This document shows positions 42,955-50,773 of a stretch of 64,000 bases of DNA, one piece after another. Both the position numbers and the translations under genes were made by a program. The notes beneath the pieces were generated by a model that saw only the letters and a program-made list of their open reading frames with translations, did not search any database and had not been told where the DNA came from. How positions within the stretch are numbered: position 1 is the first letter of the stretch; each line of letters opens with the position of its first letter. Location: positions 310,001-374,000 of the forward strand of contig NZ_JADHZD010000003.1 of NCBI RefSeq assembly GCF_020102855.1. The letters run 5' to 3'. The DNA comes from Nocardioides lacusdianchii (GTDB taxonomy: Bacteria > Actinomycetota > Actinomycetes > Propionibacteriales > Nocardioidaceae).

Positions 42955-43515
42955 TCAGGAGCGGACGTGCATCCGCTCCCCCTGCGGCCCGAAGATCGCC
43001 AGCACCTCGGCCGGCGTCGGGCCGGGGTTGCCGATCCAGTGCGGCGTGCGGGTGTCGAACTCGACGACCTCGCCGGGCTCCAGCGTCAGGTCGCGCGTGC
43101 CGAGGACGAGCCGGACGCGCCCGCTGAGGACGTAGAGCCACTCGTAGCCCTCATGGGTCTGCAGCGTCGGCACCGGGTCCCGGTCGACCGGCATCACCAT
43201 CTTGAAGGACTGCAGCCCGCCCGGGCGCCGGGTGAGGGAGATGAAGGTGCGCCCGTGCCGCACCACCGGCTTCGACCGGATCCGCGGGTCGCCGGTCTCG
43301 GGGGCGTCGACGAGCTCGTCGAGAGCGACCCGGTGGGCGCGCGCGAGCGGGAGCAGCAGCTCGAGCGTGGGCTTGCGCTGCCCCGACTCCAGCCGCGAGA
43401 GCGTGCTCACCGAGATGCCGGTCTCCTCGGCGAGGTCGGTCAGCGTCGCCTCCCGCTCCAGCCGCAGCTGTCGCAGGCGGGGCCCGACGTTGCGCAGCAC
43501 TCCCTCGTCGTCCAT
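42955..43515 (-). CDS. XRE-family regulator with C-terminal cupin domain
   Basis: 186 residues. Helix-turn-helix at about 12-66 (LRQLRLEREATLTDLAEETG, then SVSTLSRLESGQRKP) and a cupin barrel at about 90-180 (TLQTHEGYEWLYVLSGRVRL, LTLEPGEVVEFDTRTPHW). Regulators of this build bind a small ligand through the cupin and usually repress a neighbouring gene. It is divergent from the fused oxidoreductase/methyltransferase gene with 57 bp between, so that gene is the likely target. The intergenic region holds TTGACA on the regulator's strand and a short inverted repeat TTGC/GCAA. Confidence 0.93.
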   Translation of the reverse strand: MDDEGVLRNVGPRLRQLRLEREATLTDLAEETGISVSTLSRLESGQRKPTLELLLPLARAHRVALDELVDAPETGDPRIRSKPVVRHGRTFISLTRRPGGLQSFKMVMPVDRDPVPTLQTHEGYEWLYVLSGRVRLVLGTRDLTLEPGEVVEFDTRTPHWIGNPGPTPAEVLAIFGPQGERMHVRS

Positions 43516-43572
43516 GCGGCCAGTTTGCCATTACAGCAAGGATGTTTGTCAAGAGCGCGAAACCCGTCGACC

Positions 43573-45153
43573 ATGGACGGCATGAGCGATGACATGACTT
43601 TCGACGTGGTGGTGGTCGGCGGCGGCGTGGCCGGCCTGAGCGGTGCGATGGCCCTCGGCAGGTCGCGGCGGTCGGTGCTGGTGATCGATGCCGGCGAGCC
43701 CCGCAACGCCCCTGCCGACCACGCCCACAACTACCTCGGGCGCGAGGGCGTCCCCCCGCTCGAGCTGCTCGAGATCGGCCGCGCCGAGGTGGCGGCGTAC
43801 GGCGTCGAGGTGCTCGCCGACCGGGTCGTCGGCCTGTCCGGCGAGGCGGGCTCGTTCCTCGTCACGACCGAGGGCGGTCGGCGCGTCACCGCGCGACGGA
43901 TCCTGGTCACGGGCGGCGTCACCGACGAGCTGCCCGACGTGCCGGGGCTGGCCGAGCGGTGGGGCAAGGACGTGCTGCACTGCCCCTACTGCCACGGCTG
44001 GGAGGTCCGCGACCAGCGGATCGCCGTCCTGGGCACCACCCCGATGGCTGGGCACCAAGGGCTGCTCTTCCGCCAGCTCTCCGACGACGTGACGCTCATC
44101 GTCTTCGACGGCGTCGAGCTGCCCGTCGAGGAGGTGGAGAAGATGGCCGCCATCGGCGTGAAGATCGTGCACGGCACCCCGCAGGAGGTCGTCACGGGCG
44201 ACGGCGACGCGCTCGTCGGGCTCCGCCTCGCCGACGGCTCGGTGCTCGAGCGCGACGCCATCGTGGTGGCCTCGCAGCCGCACGTGAGCGTCGACTACCT
44301 CGGCCCGCTCGGCGTCGAGCCGGCGCCGTTCGAGATGAACGGCGTCGCCTACGGCTCGGTCGTCCCGGTCGAGCCCACCGGCGCCACCTCGGTGCCGGGC
44401 ATCTTCGCCGCCGGCAACGCCACCGACATCTCGATGACCCTCATCGCGTCCGCGGCGCACGGCGTCCGCGTCGGCGCGTGGATCAACGCCGAGCTCGCGA
44501 ACGAGGAGGCGGCGGCCGCGGTCGCGGAGCGGAGGGGCAGTCTCTTCGAGCGACCCGCGTGGGAGGAGCGCTACTCCGGCGACAAGGTGTGGAGCGGCCG
44601 CGTCAACGTCCAGCTCGCGGCCGAGGCCGCCGACCTCCCACCGGGTCAGGCGCTCGACATCGGCTGCGGCGAGGGCGGCGACGCCCTGTGGCTGGCCGAG
44701 CGGGGCTGGCAGGTCACGGCGTCGGACTTCGCCGAGGCGGCCCTGGCCCGGGTGACCGAGCACGCCGCGGAGGCCGGTGTCGGCGGCCGCGTCGAGACCC
44801 GGCTGCTCGACGTCCGCACGTTCGAGCCCGACGGCGAGACCTGGGACCTCGTCACCGCGCACTTCGTGCACCTGCCCGACGGCGGCATGGTCGATGTCGT
44901 ACGCCGACTCGCCTCCGCGGTCGCCCCGGGCGGGACGCTGCTCGTCGTGGGCCACGCGCCCAGCGACGTCCACTCCGGGCTCCGCCACGGCCACGACTCC
45001 TTCATGCACACCGCCGACCAGCTGTTGCCCGCGCTGGGCGAGGAGTGGCAGGTCGAGGTGTGCGAGTCGCGGCCGCGGACCCAGGCGCACCCGGAGACCG
45101 GCGAGGAGATCGCGATCGCCGACGCGGTCCTGCGGGCCCGCCTCCAGGGCTGA
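43573..45153 (+). CDS. Fused thioredoxin-reductase-like flavoprotein and SAM methyltransferase
   Basis: 526 residues in two domains. Residues 1-315 are a thioredoxin-reductase-like pyridine nucleotide-disulfide oxidoreductase: FAD motif VVGGGVAGLSGA (15-26), redox pair CPYC at 137-140 and FAD-closing FAAGNATD at 278-285. Residues about 330-526 are a class I methyltransferase with motif I LDIGCGEGGD at 361-370 and FVHLPDGGM later, of the thiopurine/tellurite-methyltransferase-like type. The fusion suggests reduction followed by methylation of one substrate, perhaps a thiol or metalloid. ATGs at 43573 and 43582 are both possible starts. Control by the divergent XRE-cupin regulator is likely. 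Confidence 0.92.
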   Translation: MDGMSDDMTFDVVVVGGGVAGLSGAMALGRSRRSVLVIDAGEPRNAPADHAHNYLGREGVPPLELLEIGRAEVAAYGVEVLADRVVGLSGEAGSFLVTTEGGRRVTARRILVTGGVTDELPDVPGLAERWGKDVLHCPYCHGWEVRDQRIAVLGTTPMAGHQGLLFRQLSDDVTLIVFDGVELPVEEVEKMAAIGVKIVHGTPQEVVTGDGDALVGLRLADGSVLERDAIVVASQPHVSVDYLGPLGVEPAPFEMNGVAYGSVVPVEPTGATSVPGIFAAGNATDISMTLIASAAHGVRVGAWINAELANEEAAAAVAERRGSLFERPAWEERYSGDKVWSGRVNVQLAAEAADLPPGQALDIGCGEGGDALWLAERGWQVTASDFAEAALARVTEHAAEAGVGGRVETRLLDVRTFEPDGETWDLVTAHFVHLPDGGMVDVVRRLASAVAPGGTLLVVGHAPSDVHSGLRHGHDSFMHTADQLLPALGEEWQVEVCESRPRTQAHPETGEEIAIADAVLRARLQG

Positions 45154-45187
45154 GGCCTACCTCAGGAGCGGTCGGCATGATGGGGAC

Positions 45188-45676
45188 ATGACCTCTCGGG
45201 ACATGCCCCTCGTGCCTCCCGCCCGCCAGTGGTGGACCGTCATCCCCTTTCTCGTCGCCGTCACGGTCGTGGCGGGCGTCGGCGGGCTGGCGGCCTCGTC
45301 GGCGCAGGCGACCTACCGCGCGCTCGAGCTGCCGCCCTTCGCTCCCCCGGCGTGGCTCTTCGGCCCGGTGTGGTCGGTGCTCTACCTCTTCATCGCGGTC
45401 GCCGGGTGGCTGCTCTGGCGCGCGCGGGGCTGGGACGGCGTGCTGTGGCTGTGGGCCGTCCAGCTGGTGCTGAACCTTGCGTGGACGCCGCTGTTCTTCT
45501 CCGCCGACCGCTACGTCCTGGCCCTGGCCGACATCGTCCTGCTCGACGTCGCGGTGGCTGCGCTGATCATCCTCGCGTGGCGCACCTCGCGGGTCGCCGC
45601 GTGGCTGCTCGTGCCCTACCTCGCGTGGACCTGCTTCGCGACGGCGCTCAACGCCGGCATCGTCGTCCTCAACTGA
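45188..45676 (+). CDS. TspO/MBR family membrane protein
   Basis: 162 residues with five membrane segments. The family signature is LPPFAPPAWLFGPVWSVLYL at about residues 50-69, followed by GWLLWRARGW and LNLAWTPLFF. TspO proteins bind porphyrins and other hydrophobic ligands and are linked to oxidative and photo-oxidative stress; a photolyase and a redox flavoprotein are close by. ATG at 45188, with MPLVPP six codons later as an alternative. Confidence 0.93.
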   Translation: MTSRDMPLVPPARQWWTVIPFLVAVTVVAGVGGLAASSAQATYRALELPPFAPPAWLFGPVWSVLYLFIAVAGWLLWRARGWDGVLWLWAVQLVLNLAWTPLFFSADRYVLALADIVLLDVAVAALIILAWRTSRVAAWLLVPYLAWTCFATALNAGIVVLN

Positions 45677-45690
45677 GCCAGCTGGGTTGA

Positions 45691-45702
45691 ATTGACGTCA
45701 AT
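45691..45702. repeat. 12-bp perfect palindrome ATTGACGTCAAT
   Basis: It lies between the convergent tspO and gntK genes in an AT-rich island. It could be a protein binding site; its position downstream of both genes makes a promoter role unlikely. Confidence 0.6.
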
Positions 45703-45723
45703 ACAGCCGCAAAGGTCGGTCGC

Positions 45724-46239
45724 TCAGAGCCCGAGGCGTGCCAGCACGAGCGCCGCGATGCGGTCGACCGGCAGCGCCGGGTCGACGTCCATCCCGCGCT
45801 CGTCGGCGTGCAGCGGCTCGAGGGTGTCGAGCTGCGACTCCAGCAGGCTCGGCGGCATGAAGTGGTCGCGGGCGTTCATCCGCTCGAGGATCATGTGCTT
45901 GTCGCCGGTGGAGTGGACGAAGAAGGTCCCCTCGCCCCCGCGCCGCAGGACCTCGCGGTAGGTCCGGCGCAGGGCGCTGCAGGTGATGATCGTCGGCTCG
46001 CCCCTGGCGTCGCGCTCCGCGGTCCATGCGGCCAGCGACTCCAGCCAGCCCCACCGGTCGGCGTCGGTGAGCGGGATGCCCTCGCGCATCTTGGCGACGT
46101 TGGCCTCCGGGTGGAAGTCGTCGCCCTCGGCGAACTCCCAGCCCAACCGCTCACGGACGGCCTGGGCCACCGTGGACTTGCCCGACCCCGAGATGCCCAT
46201 GAAGACGAGGTGGATCGGCGCTCCCGGGTCGGTCGTCAT
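45724..46239 (-). CDS. gntK: Gluconokinase
   Basis: 171 residues. P-loop GISGSGKST near residue 15, the gluconokinase block EGDDFHPEANVAKMREGIPLTD (about 39-60) with DRWGWL, and CSALRRTYRE. It phosphorylates gluconate to 6-phosphogluconate for the pentose phosphate pathway. The ATG overlaps the stop of gntP (ATGA), so transport and phosphorylation are produced together. Confidence 0.96.
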   Translation of the reverse strand: MTTDPGAPIHLVFMGISGSGKSTVAQAVRERLGWEFAEGDDFHPEANVAKMREGIPLTDADRWGWLESLAAWTAERDARGEPTIITCSALRRTYREVLRRGGEGTFFVHSTGDKHMILERMNARDHFMPPSLLESQLDTLEPLHADERGMDVDPALPVDRIAALVLARLGL

Positions 46240-47612
46240 CCGACCGCCCACACGCCGAGGGCGATGACGAAGATCGCGAGGCCGAGGGTGGTCTCCATGA
46301 CCGTCCACGTCTTCAGCGTGGTCTTGACGTCCATCCCGAAGAAGCGACCGACCAGCCAGAAGCCGGAGTCGTTGACGTGCGACAGCACGGTCGCGCCGGC
46401 GGCGATGGCCAGGACCAGGGCGACGAGCTGCAGCGACGACGGGTCGGCCTCGGCGACCGCGGCGGACAGCAGGCCGGCCGTCGTGGTCAGCGCCACGGTC
46501 GCGGAGCCCTGGGCCACGCGCAGGATCGTGGCGATGACGAAGGCCGACACGATCAGCGGCAGCCCGAGGTCGGCGAGGGAGTCCGACAGCGCCTCACCGA
46601 TGCCGCTGTAGCGCAGCACGCCGCCGAACATGCCGCCCGCGCCGGTGATCAGGATGATCGCGCAGATCGGACCGAGCGCGTCGTTGAGCAGGCCCTCGAT
46701 CTCGGCGCGCGAGTGGTGCCGGATCGCCAGGGTGTAGGTCGCCACCAGCAGCGCGATGAGCAGCGCGACCGGGGTCTGGCCGATGAAGATGAAGAAGTCC
46801 GCGACGCCGCCGTCGGCGGAGATCGTCTCGTTGGTGCGCAGGGTGGTGAGGATCGTGTTGCCCGCGATCAGCAGGACCGGGAGCAGCAGGATCCCCAGCA
46901 CGTGGGCGAAGCCGGGGCGGGCGCCCTCGTCGACCTCGCGGCCGCCGGTGAGCACCGAGTCGTTGACCGGGACGTGCACCTTGCCGAGCCAGCCGATCGT
47001 CACGGCGTAGACGCCGACGGCCCACGCGACGACGGCGGCCACGACGCCCACCAGCAGCGTGAGGCCGATGCTCGCACCGATCTCGGTGGCGGCGGTGACC
47101 GGGCCGGGGTGCGGCGGGACGATCGCGTGCATGGCGGCGAACGCGCCGGCGGCGGGCAGGGCGTACATCAGGACCGAGCCGCCGAAGCGCTTGGCGACCG
47201 AGAAGATGATCGGCAGGAAGACCACGAGGCCGGCGTCGAAGAAGATCGGCAGGCCGAAGAGCAGCGCCGCGATGCCGAGCGCCAGGGGCGCGCGCTTCTC
47301 GCCGAAGCGGCTGATCAGGGTGTCGGCCAGCACCTGCGCACCGCCCGTCACCTCCAGCAACCGGCCGATCATCACGCCGAGCCCGACGAGCAGCGCCACG
47401 GCGCCGAGCGTGCTGCCGAAGGCCGCTATGGCAACCGACGGGACGTCCGCGAGCGGCACCCCCGCGGCCACGGCGGTGCCCATGCTGACGAGCACGAGCG
47501 CCACGAAGGCGTGCATGCGGAGCACGATGATGAGGACGAGCAGGACTGCGACGGCGAGCGCGGCGATGAGCAGCAGGGTGCCCGAGCCGTAGACGGGGGT
47601 CATGGTGTCCAC
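46236..47612 (-). CDS. gntP: Gluconate:proton symporter (GntP family)
   Basis: 458 residues, about twelve membrane segments. Family blocks include GLGVMIGRLLEVTGGAQVLA, the loop MHAIVPPHPGPV near residue 165 and SHVNDSGFWLVGRFFG near 420. It imports gluconate or a related sugar acid. The GTG at 47612 is preceded by GGAGGT with 5-nt spacing and is better than the ATG three codons later, which would be 14 nt away. Unlike many neighbours the gene has a 5' leader: TAGGGT at 47640-47645 is the likely -10 box. Confidence 0.95.
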   Translation of the reverse strand: MDTMTPVYGSGTLLLIAALAVAVLLVLIIVLRMHAFVALVLVSMGTAVAAGVPLADVPSVAIAAFGSTLGAVALLVGLGVMIGRLLEVTGGAQVLADTLISRFGEKRAPLALGIAALLFGLPIFFDAGLVVFLPIIFSVAKRFGGSVLMYALPAAGAFAAMHAIVPPHPGPVTAATEIGASIGLTLLVGVVAAVVAWAVGVYAVTIGWLGKVHVPVNDSVLTGGREVDEGARPGFAHVLGILLLPVLLIAGNTILTTLRTNETISADGGVADFFIFIGQTPVALLIALLVATYTLAIRHHSRAEIEGLLNDALGPICAIILITGAGGMFGGVLRYSGIGEALSDSLADLGLPLIVSAFVIATILRVAQGSATVALTTTAGLLSAAVAEADPSSLQLVALVLAIAAGATVLSHVNDSGFWLVGRFFGMDVKTTLKTWTVMETTLGLAIFVIALGVWAVG

Positions 47613-47639
47613 GAGGTACCTCCGAGGTGGGTTGGCCTC

Positions 47640-47645
47640 ACCCTA
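47640..47645 (-). promoter_or_regulatory. -10 box of the gntP-gntK operon
   Basis: TAGGGT on the minus strand, 27 nt before the GTG start. With GGAGGT in between, this mRNA has a leader. Confidence 0.5.
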
Positions 47646-47683
47646 GGCGCCGGGCCGGACACCCGGCACCTCCGTCGGGGCAC

Positions 47684-47692
47684 TTGTCCACA
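47684..47692 (+). promoter_or_regulatory. DnaA-box-like TTGTCCACA upstream of the WXG100 pair
   Basis: Perfect consensus, 54 bp before the ATG at 47746. It is followed by GATTGCCGCGCAGGGGTG, which resembles the sequence after the copies at 50725 and 60309. Confidence 0.5.
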
Positions 47693-47745
47693 GATTGCCG
47701 CGCAGGGGTGTCGCCGCGGGCGACCGGCTCGCCACCATCGGAGAC

Positions 47746-48063
47746 ATGATCCTCTCGGGAAACCTCAGCCTCGACCGCGCCGCCCACGCCGCGGCCTCTT
47801 CCTCGATGTCGGCCCGCCTGGCCGAGCTCGACCAGCGCCGTCGCGCCGCGGCCACCACGGTCGACGCGCTGCTCGCCTCGTGGCGCGGTGACGCCGCGAC
47901 GCACTACTCCTCGCGCTGGCAGGAGTGGGACGGTGCCGCCACCGACGTCGTCGACGCGCTGTCCGCCCTGCTCGGCGCGATCGACCTCGCGCGGCGCGAC
48001 CTCAAAGCCTCCGACACCGGCACCGCGGCGCGCGGCGACCAGCTGGCGGGACGCCTCGGATGA
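47746..48063 (+). CDS. WXG100/ESAT-6-like protein, first of a pair
   Basis: 105 residues, a helical hairpin with the turn motif WRG at residues about 63-65 (LLASWRGDAATHYSSRWQEW). There is no signal peptide. Proteins of this superfamily are secreted as dimers by type VII systems or serve as N-terminal targeting modules. The next gene, also WXG-like, overlaps by 4 bp (ATGA), as expected for a heterodimer. No EccC-type ATPase is in the window, so secretion is inferred from family only. A related degenerate copy is at 52494-52808. Confidence 0.78.
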   Translation: MILSGNLSLDRAAHAAASSSMSARLAELDQRRRAAATTVDALLASWRGDAATHYSSRWQEWDGAATDVVDALSALLGAIDLARRDLKASDTGTAARGDQLAGRLG

Positions 48064-48359
48064 CGGCGTACGACGTCGACCTCGACGAGCTGCGCGCGGC
48101 GGTGCTCGAGCTGGCCGCCTGCCAGCGGGGCCTTCTGGCCCTCGCCGGCGAGGTCGACGCGGGGCAGGAACAGCTCGACGCCGGCTGGCTGGGCATCGCG
48201 AGCAGCGCCGAGGCGACGGCGTACGACGGCTGGCGCCGTGGCTGCGCGGACATGGTCACCGCCCTCGCGGCGCTGCGCGCGATCGCCGAGGCGGCCGACG
48301 GGCACTACTCCCACGCCGTCGGCTCGACGGTGGCGCTCTGGCGCCAGGTCTCCGGCTGA
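48060..48359 (+). CDS. WXG100/ESAT-6-like protein, second of a pair
   Basis: 99 residues, helix-turn-helix hairpin with WLG in DAGWLGIASSAEA at about 42-44. The first helix is DLDELRAAVLELAACQRGLLAL, the second DGWRRGCADMVTALAALRAI. Translation is coupled to the preceding WXG-like gene through an ATGA overlap. The likely partner is that protein; secretion through a type VII route is inferred. Confidence 0.75.
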   Translation: MTAYDVDLDELRAAVLELAACQRGLLALAGEVDAGQEQLDAGWLGIASSAEATAYDGWRRGCADMVTALAALRAIAEAADGHYSHAVGSTVALWRQVSG

Positions 48360-48459
48360 CAGTTGGCCACGCGACAGCATCACAAGTCCCCGCGCCGACC
48401 CGTCAGGCGATTCTTGACACAGTTCCACGATTGTCCCGCGCTGACCGACCCGGGCTCCC

Positions 48460-48465
48460 TACACT
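48460..48465 (+). promoter_or_regulatory. -10 box of leaderless promoter for the large membrane protein
   Basis: TACACT with 7 nt to the GTG at 48473. Confidence 0.6.
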
Positions 48466-48472
48466 CCCGCGG

Positions 48473-50719
48473 GTGACTGACCCAGATCTCGGCGCCTCGC
48501 CGCGCCACCAGCCCTCCTCCACGCCCGCGCCACGGCCCACGCCCGGCATGCCGGCCGGCCTCCTGCTCGCGTGGCGCGCCCCGCTGGTGGCGTACGGGGT
48601 CACGCTGGCGGCGAGCGTGCTGCTCGGCGTGCTGACCCTGGTGGCGCTGGCCTCCGGCGACGCCCCCTCCGAGGCCGAGGAGCTCTCCGACGCGACCGAC
48701 GGGCTGCTCGCTGTCCTTGCCCTTCCCTTCCAGCTGACGGCGATGGCGCTCGGCGGGCGCATCGGGCTCTCCACCGACGACTTCTCCGTGTCGTTGCGGG
48801 CGCTGCCGCTGGTGCTGACCGCGACGTACGTCCTGGTGCTGGCGCGCACGGCCAGCAGGGTCGAGGGGCGCTCTCCTGCAGCCTCGCGCCAGGAGCGGGC
48901 CCTCGTCTCGGGCGCGACCGCCGTGGGAGCGACCGTCGCCATCGCCCTCGTCACGAGGCTGCTCGCCCTGCGTGCCGACGACAGCGCCATCCACGCCCTG
49001 TCCGTCTCGCTCGTCGTCGGCACCCTCGCGCTCACCTTCATGGGCGACTTCCTCGGCCGCGAGCTGCGGGTGGTCGGACTTCCCGCTGCCGCCCGCTCGT
49101 GGACGCCTGCCGTCGTCGCATGGCTGGCGCACATCGGCCTCTGGATGGTCGTCTCGCTGCCGATCCTCTTCGTCCTTGCGTGGATCGACTCCGGCTTCCG
49201 CGCCGCGCTGTCGATCCCGCTGTGGTGGCCCACCGCCGCCTTCTGGACCTACGCGATGGGACACCTCTCGGGCATCGGCGCGTCCGGGTTGAACACCTAC
49301 GCCTGGAGCGGCGACGGCGTCCTCGCGCCAGTGGTGCTGCTGCTCGGCGCCGTGGCAGCCACGACCTTTGCCTCCTTGGTGTGGCACCTGCGTGCGCGCC
49401 GGACCCCCGCCGAGCTCGCCGGGCCCGCCTCGTGGGTGCGCCTGCCCGTCGCCTTCGCCGTGGGCGGCATCGCCGTGACGCTGCTCTCGACGATCAGCAT
49501 CGGTGGCGGCCTCCTTGGCGTCAGCGGCTCCTTCACCGTCATGCCCGCCGCGTGGACCTGCCTGCTGCTCGCCCTGTGGGGCCTGGTCGCCGAGGCGCTG
49601 TCGCGGAGCATCGCCCCACGCCTCGCCGCCGCGCTCCCGGCGACCATCCTCGCCCGCCTGCAAGGACCCGCGGTCGCGGCGGCCCCTGAGGACGGGCCCG
49701 CTGCGGACCCGGTGGCCACCACGCCGATGTCACCCGAGCAGGCCCGCAAGGCGCGCCGGATCGCCCTCGTCGTGGGCGCCGGCCTGGCGCTGGTCGTCGC
49801 GGCAGTCGTCGCGGTCAGCGTGATCGGGTCCACCTTCTTCACACCGGAGAAGGCGGCGGAGGACTACGTCGAAGCGCTCGCGGACGGTGACGTCCAAGCC
49901 CTTGCGGAGTCACTGCCCGAGGGGCAGGAGCTCTCTCCGCTGCTGCTCACCGACGAGATCTACGAGGCTGCCGGGGACCGGCCGACCGGCTACACGCTCG
50001 GTGACGTCAACGTCCTCGGCGACGACGCGATGGTCGAGGTCGAGGCAGACGGCGGTGTCGGTGGCAGCTCGTACCTCTCGCTGGAGAAGGGCGACAAGAA
50101 GTTCGGGATCTTCCAGGAGTGGAAGGTGACCGAGGGACTCACGTCCGCCCTCAGCATCACGACCGACGACGCGGAGGAGTTCGCGATCAACGGGGTGGCC
50201 GTCGAGGCGCCCGCCGAGGGCTACGGCACCTTTGCCGTGCTCCCGGGCTCCTACGAGGTCGACCCCTTCGCCGGCAACGAGTGGGTCGAGGGCGCCGTGA
50301 GCGAGGTGGCTGTCGCACTGGGTGACTACGCATCCCCCGACATCTCGGCACCCGAGCCCTCGGCCGCCTTCGTCGAGCAGGTCGACTCCGAGGTCACGTC
50401 GTGGCTGGACGAGTGCATGGCGAGCACCGAGGCCGAGCCGCCCGGGTGCCCGCAGTCCGCCTTCGTCTTCGGCGACGTGCGCGACCTCACCTGGGAGCTC
50501 ACCGAGGCCCCGACGGTCGACTACGACTTCTTCGACCCCACCTTCCCGATGGATCTCTACGTCTCGGACGGCGCCGCCACCGCGACCTACGAGGTCGATG
50601 AGTCGTACGGCTTCGGTGCGCGGCAGTGGGTCGAGGAGACCGATGAGTCCTCGCTGAGCTTCTCGGTCGAGGTCGACGAGGTCGACGGGGACCTCGAGGT
50701 CACTCCGGACTCCTACTGA
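48473..50719 (+). CDS. Large multi-pass membrane protein with extracellular C-terminal domain
   Basis: 748 residues from GTG, set by TACACT 7 nt upstream. A Pro-rich cytoplasmic head (residues 1-25) is followed by roughly nine membrane segments to about residue 400. A basic linker (SPEQARKARR) and one more segment at about 425-450 (IALVVGAGLALVVAAVVAVSVIG) follow, then a 300-residue acidic domain that would be outside the cell. It contains two cysteines (DECMAS and PPGCPQS) that may pair. I recognise no family. It sits between the WXG100 pair and the first toxin gene, so it may belong to that system, but no secretion motif is visible. Confidence 0.75.
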   Translation: MTDPDLGASPRHQPSSTPAPRPTPGMPAGLLLAWRAPLVAYGVTLAASVLLGVLTLVALASGDAPSEAEELSDATDGLLAVLALPFQLTAMALGGRIGLSTDDFSVSLRALPLVLTATYVLVLARTASRVEGRSPAASRQERALVSGATAVGATVAIALVTRLLALRADDSAIHALSVSLVVGTLALTFMGDFLGRELRVVGLPAAARSWTPAVVAWLAHIGLWMVVSLPILFVLAWIDSGFRAALSIPLWWPTAAFWTYAMGHLSGIGASGLNTYAWSGDGVLAPVVLLLGAVAATTFASLVWHLRARRTPAELAGPASWVRLPVAFAVGGIAVTLLSTISIGGGLLGVSGSFTVMPAAWTCLLLALWGLVAEALSRSIAPRLAAALPATILARLQGPAVAAAPEDGPAADPVATTPMSPEQARKARRIALVVGAGLALVVAAVVAVSVIGSTFFTPEKAAEDYVEALADGDVQALAESLPEGQELSPLLLTDEIYEAAGDRPTGYTLGDVNVLGDDAMVEVEADGGVGGSSYLSLEKGDKKFGIFQEWKVTEGLTSALSITTDDAEEFAINGVAVEAPAEGYGTFAVLPGSYEVDPFAGNEWVEGAVSEVAVALGDYASPDISAPEPSAAFVEQVDSEVTSWLDECMASTEAEPPGCPQSAFVFGDVRDLTWELTEAPTVDYDFFDPTFPMDLYVSDGAATATYEVDESYGFGARQWVEETDESSLSFSVEVDEVDGDLEVTPDSY

Positions 50720-50724
50720 TCCGC

Positions 50725-50733
50725 TTGTCCACA
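50725..50733 (+). promoter_or_regulatory. DnaA-box-like TTGTCCACA upstream of toxin gene 1
   Basis: Perfect consensus 41 bp before the presumed TTG start at 50774, followed by a G-rich stretch as at 47684 and 60309. Confidence 0.5.
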
Positions 50734-50773
50734 GCCGGGCCCGCGGGGGTGGCGATCGCCTCCCCCGCAGCGC

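Noticed and set aside
45188..47612. Gluconate operon including tspO
   Set aside because: tspO is on the opposite strand and converges on gntK.
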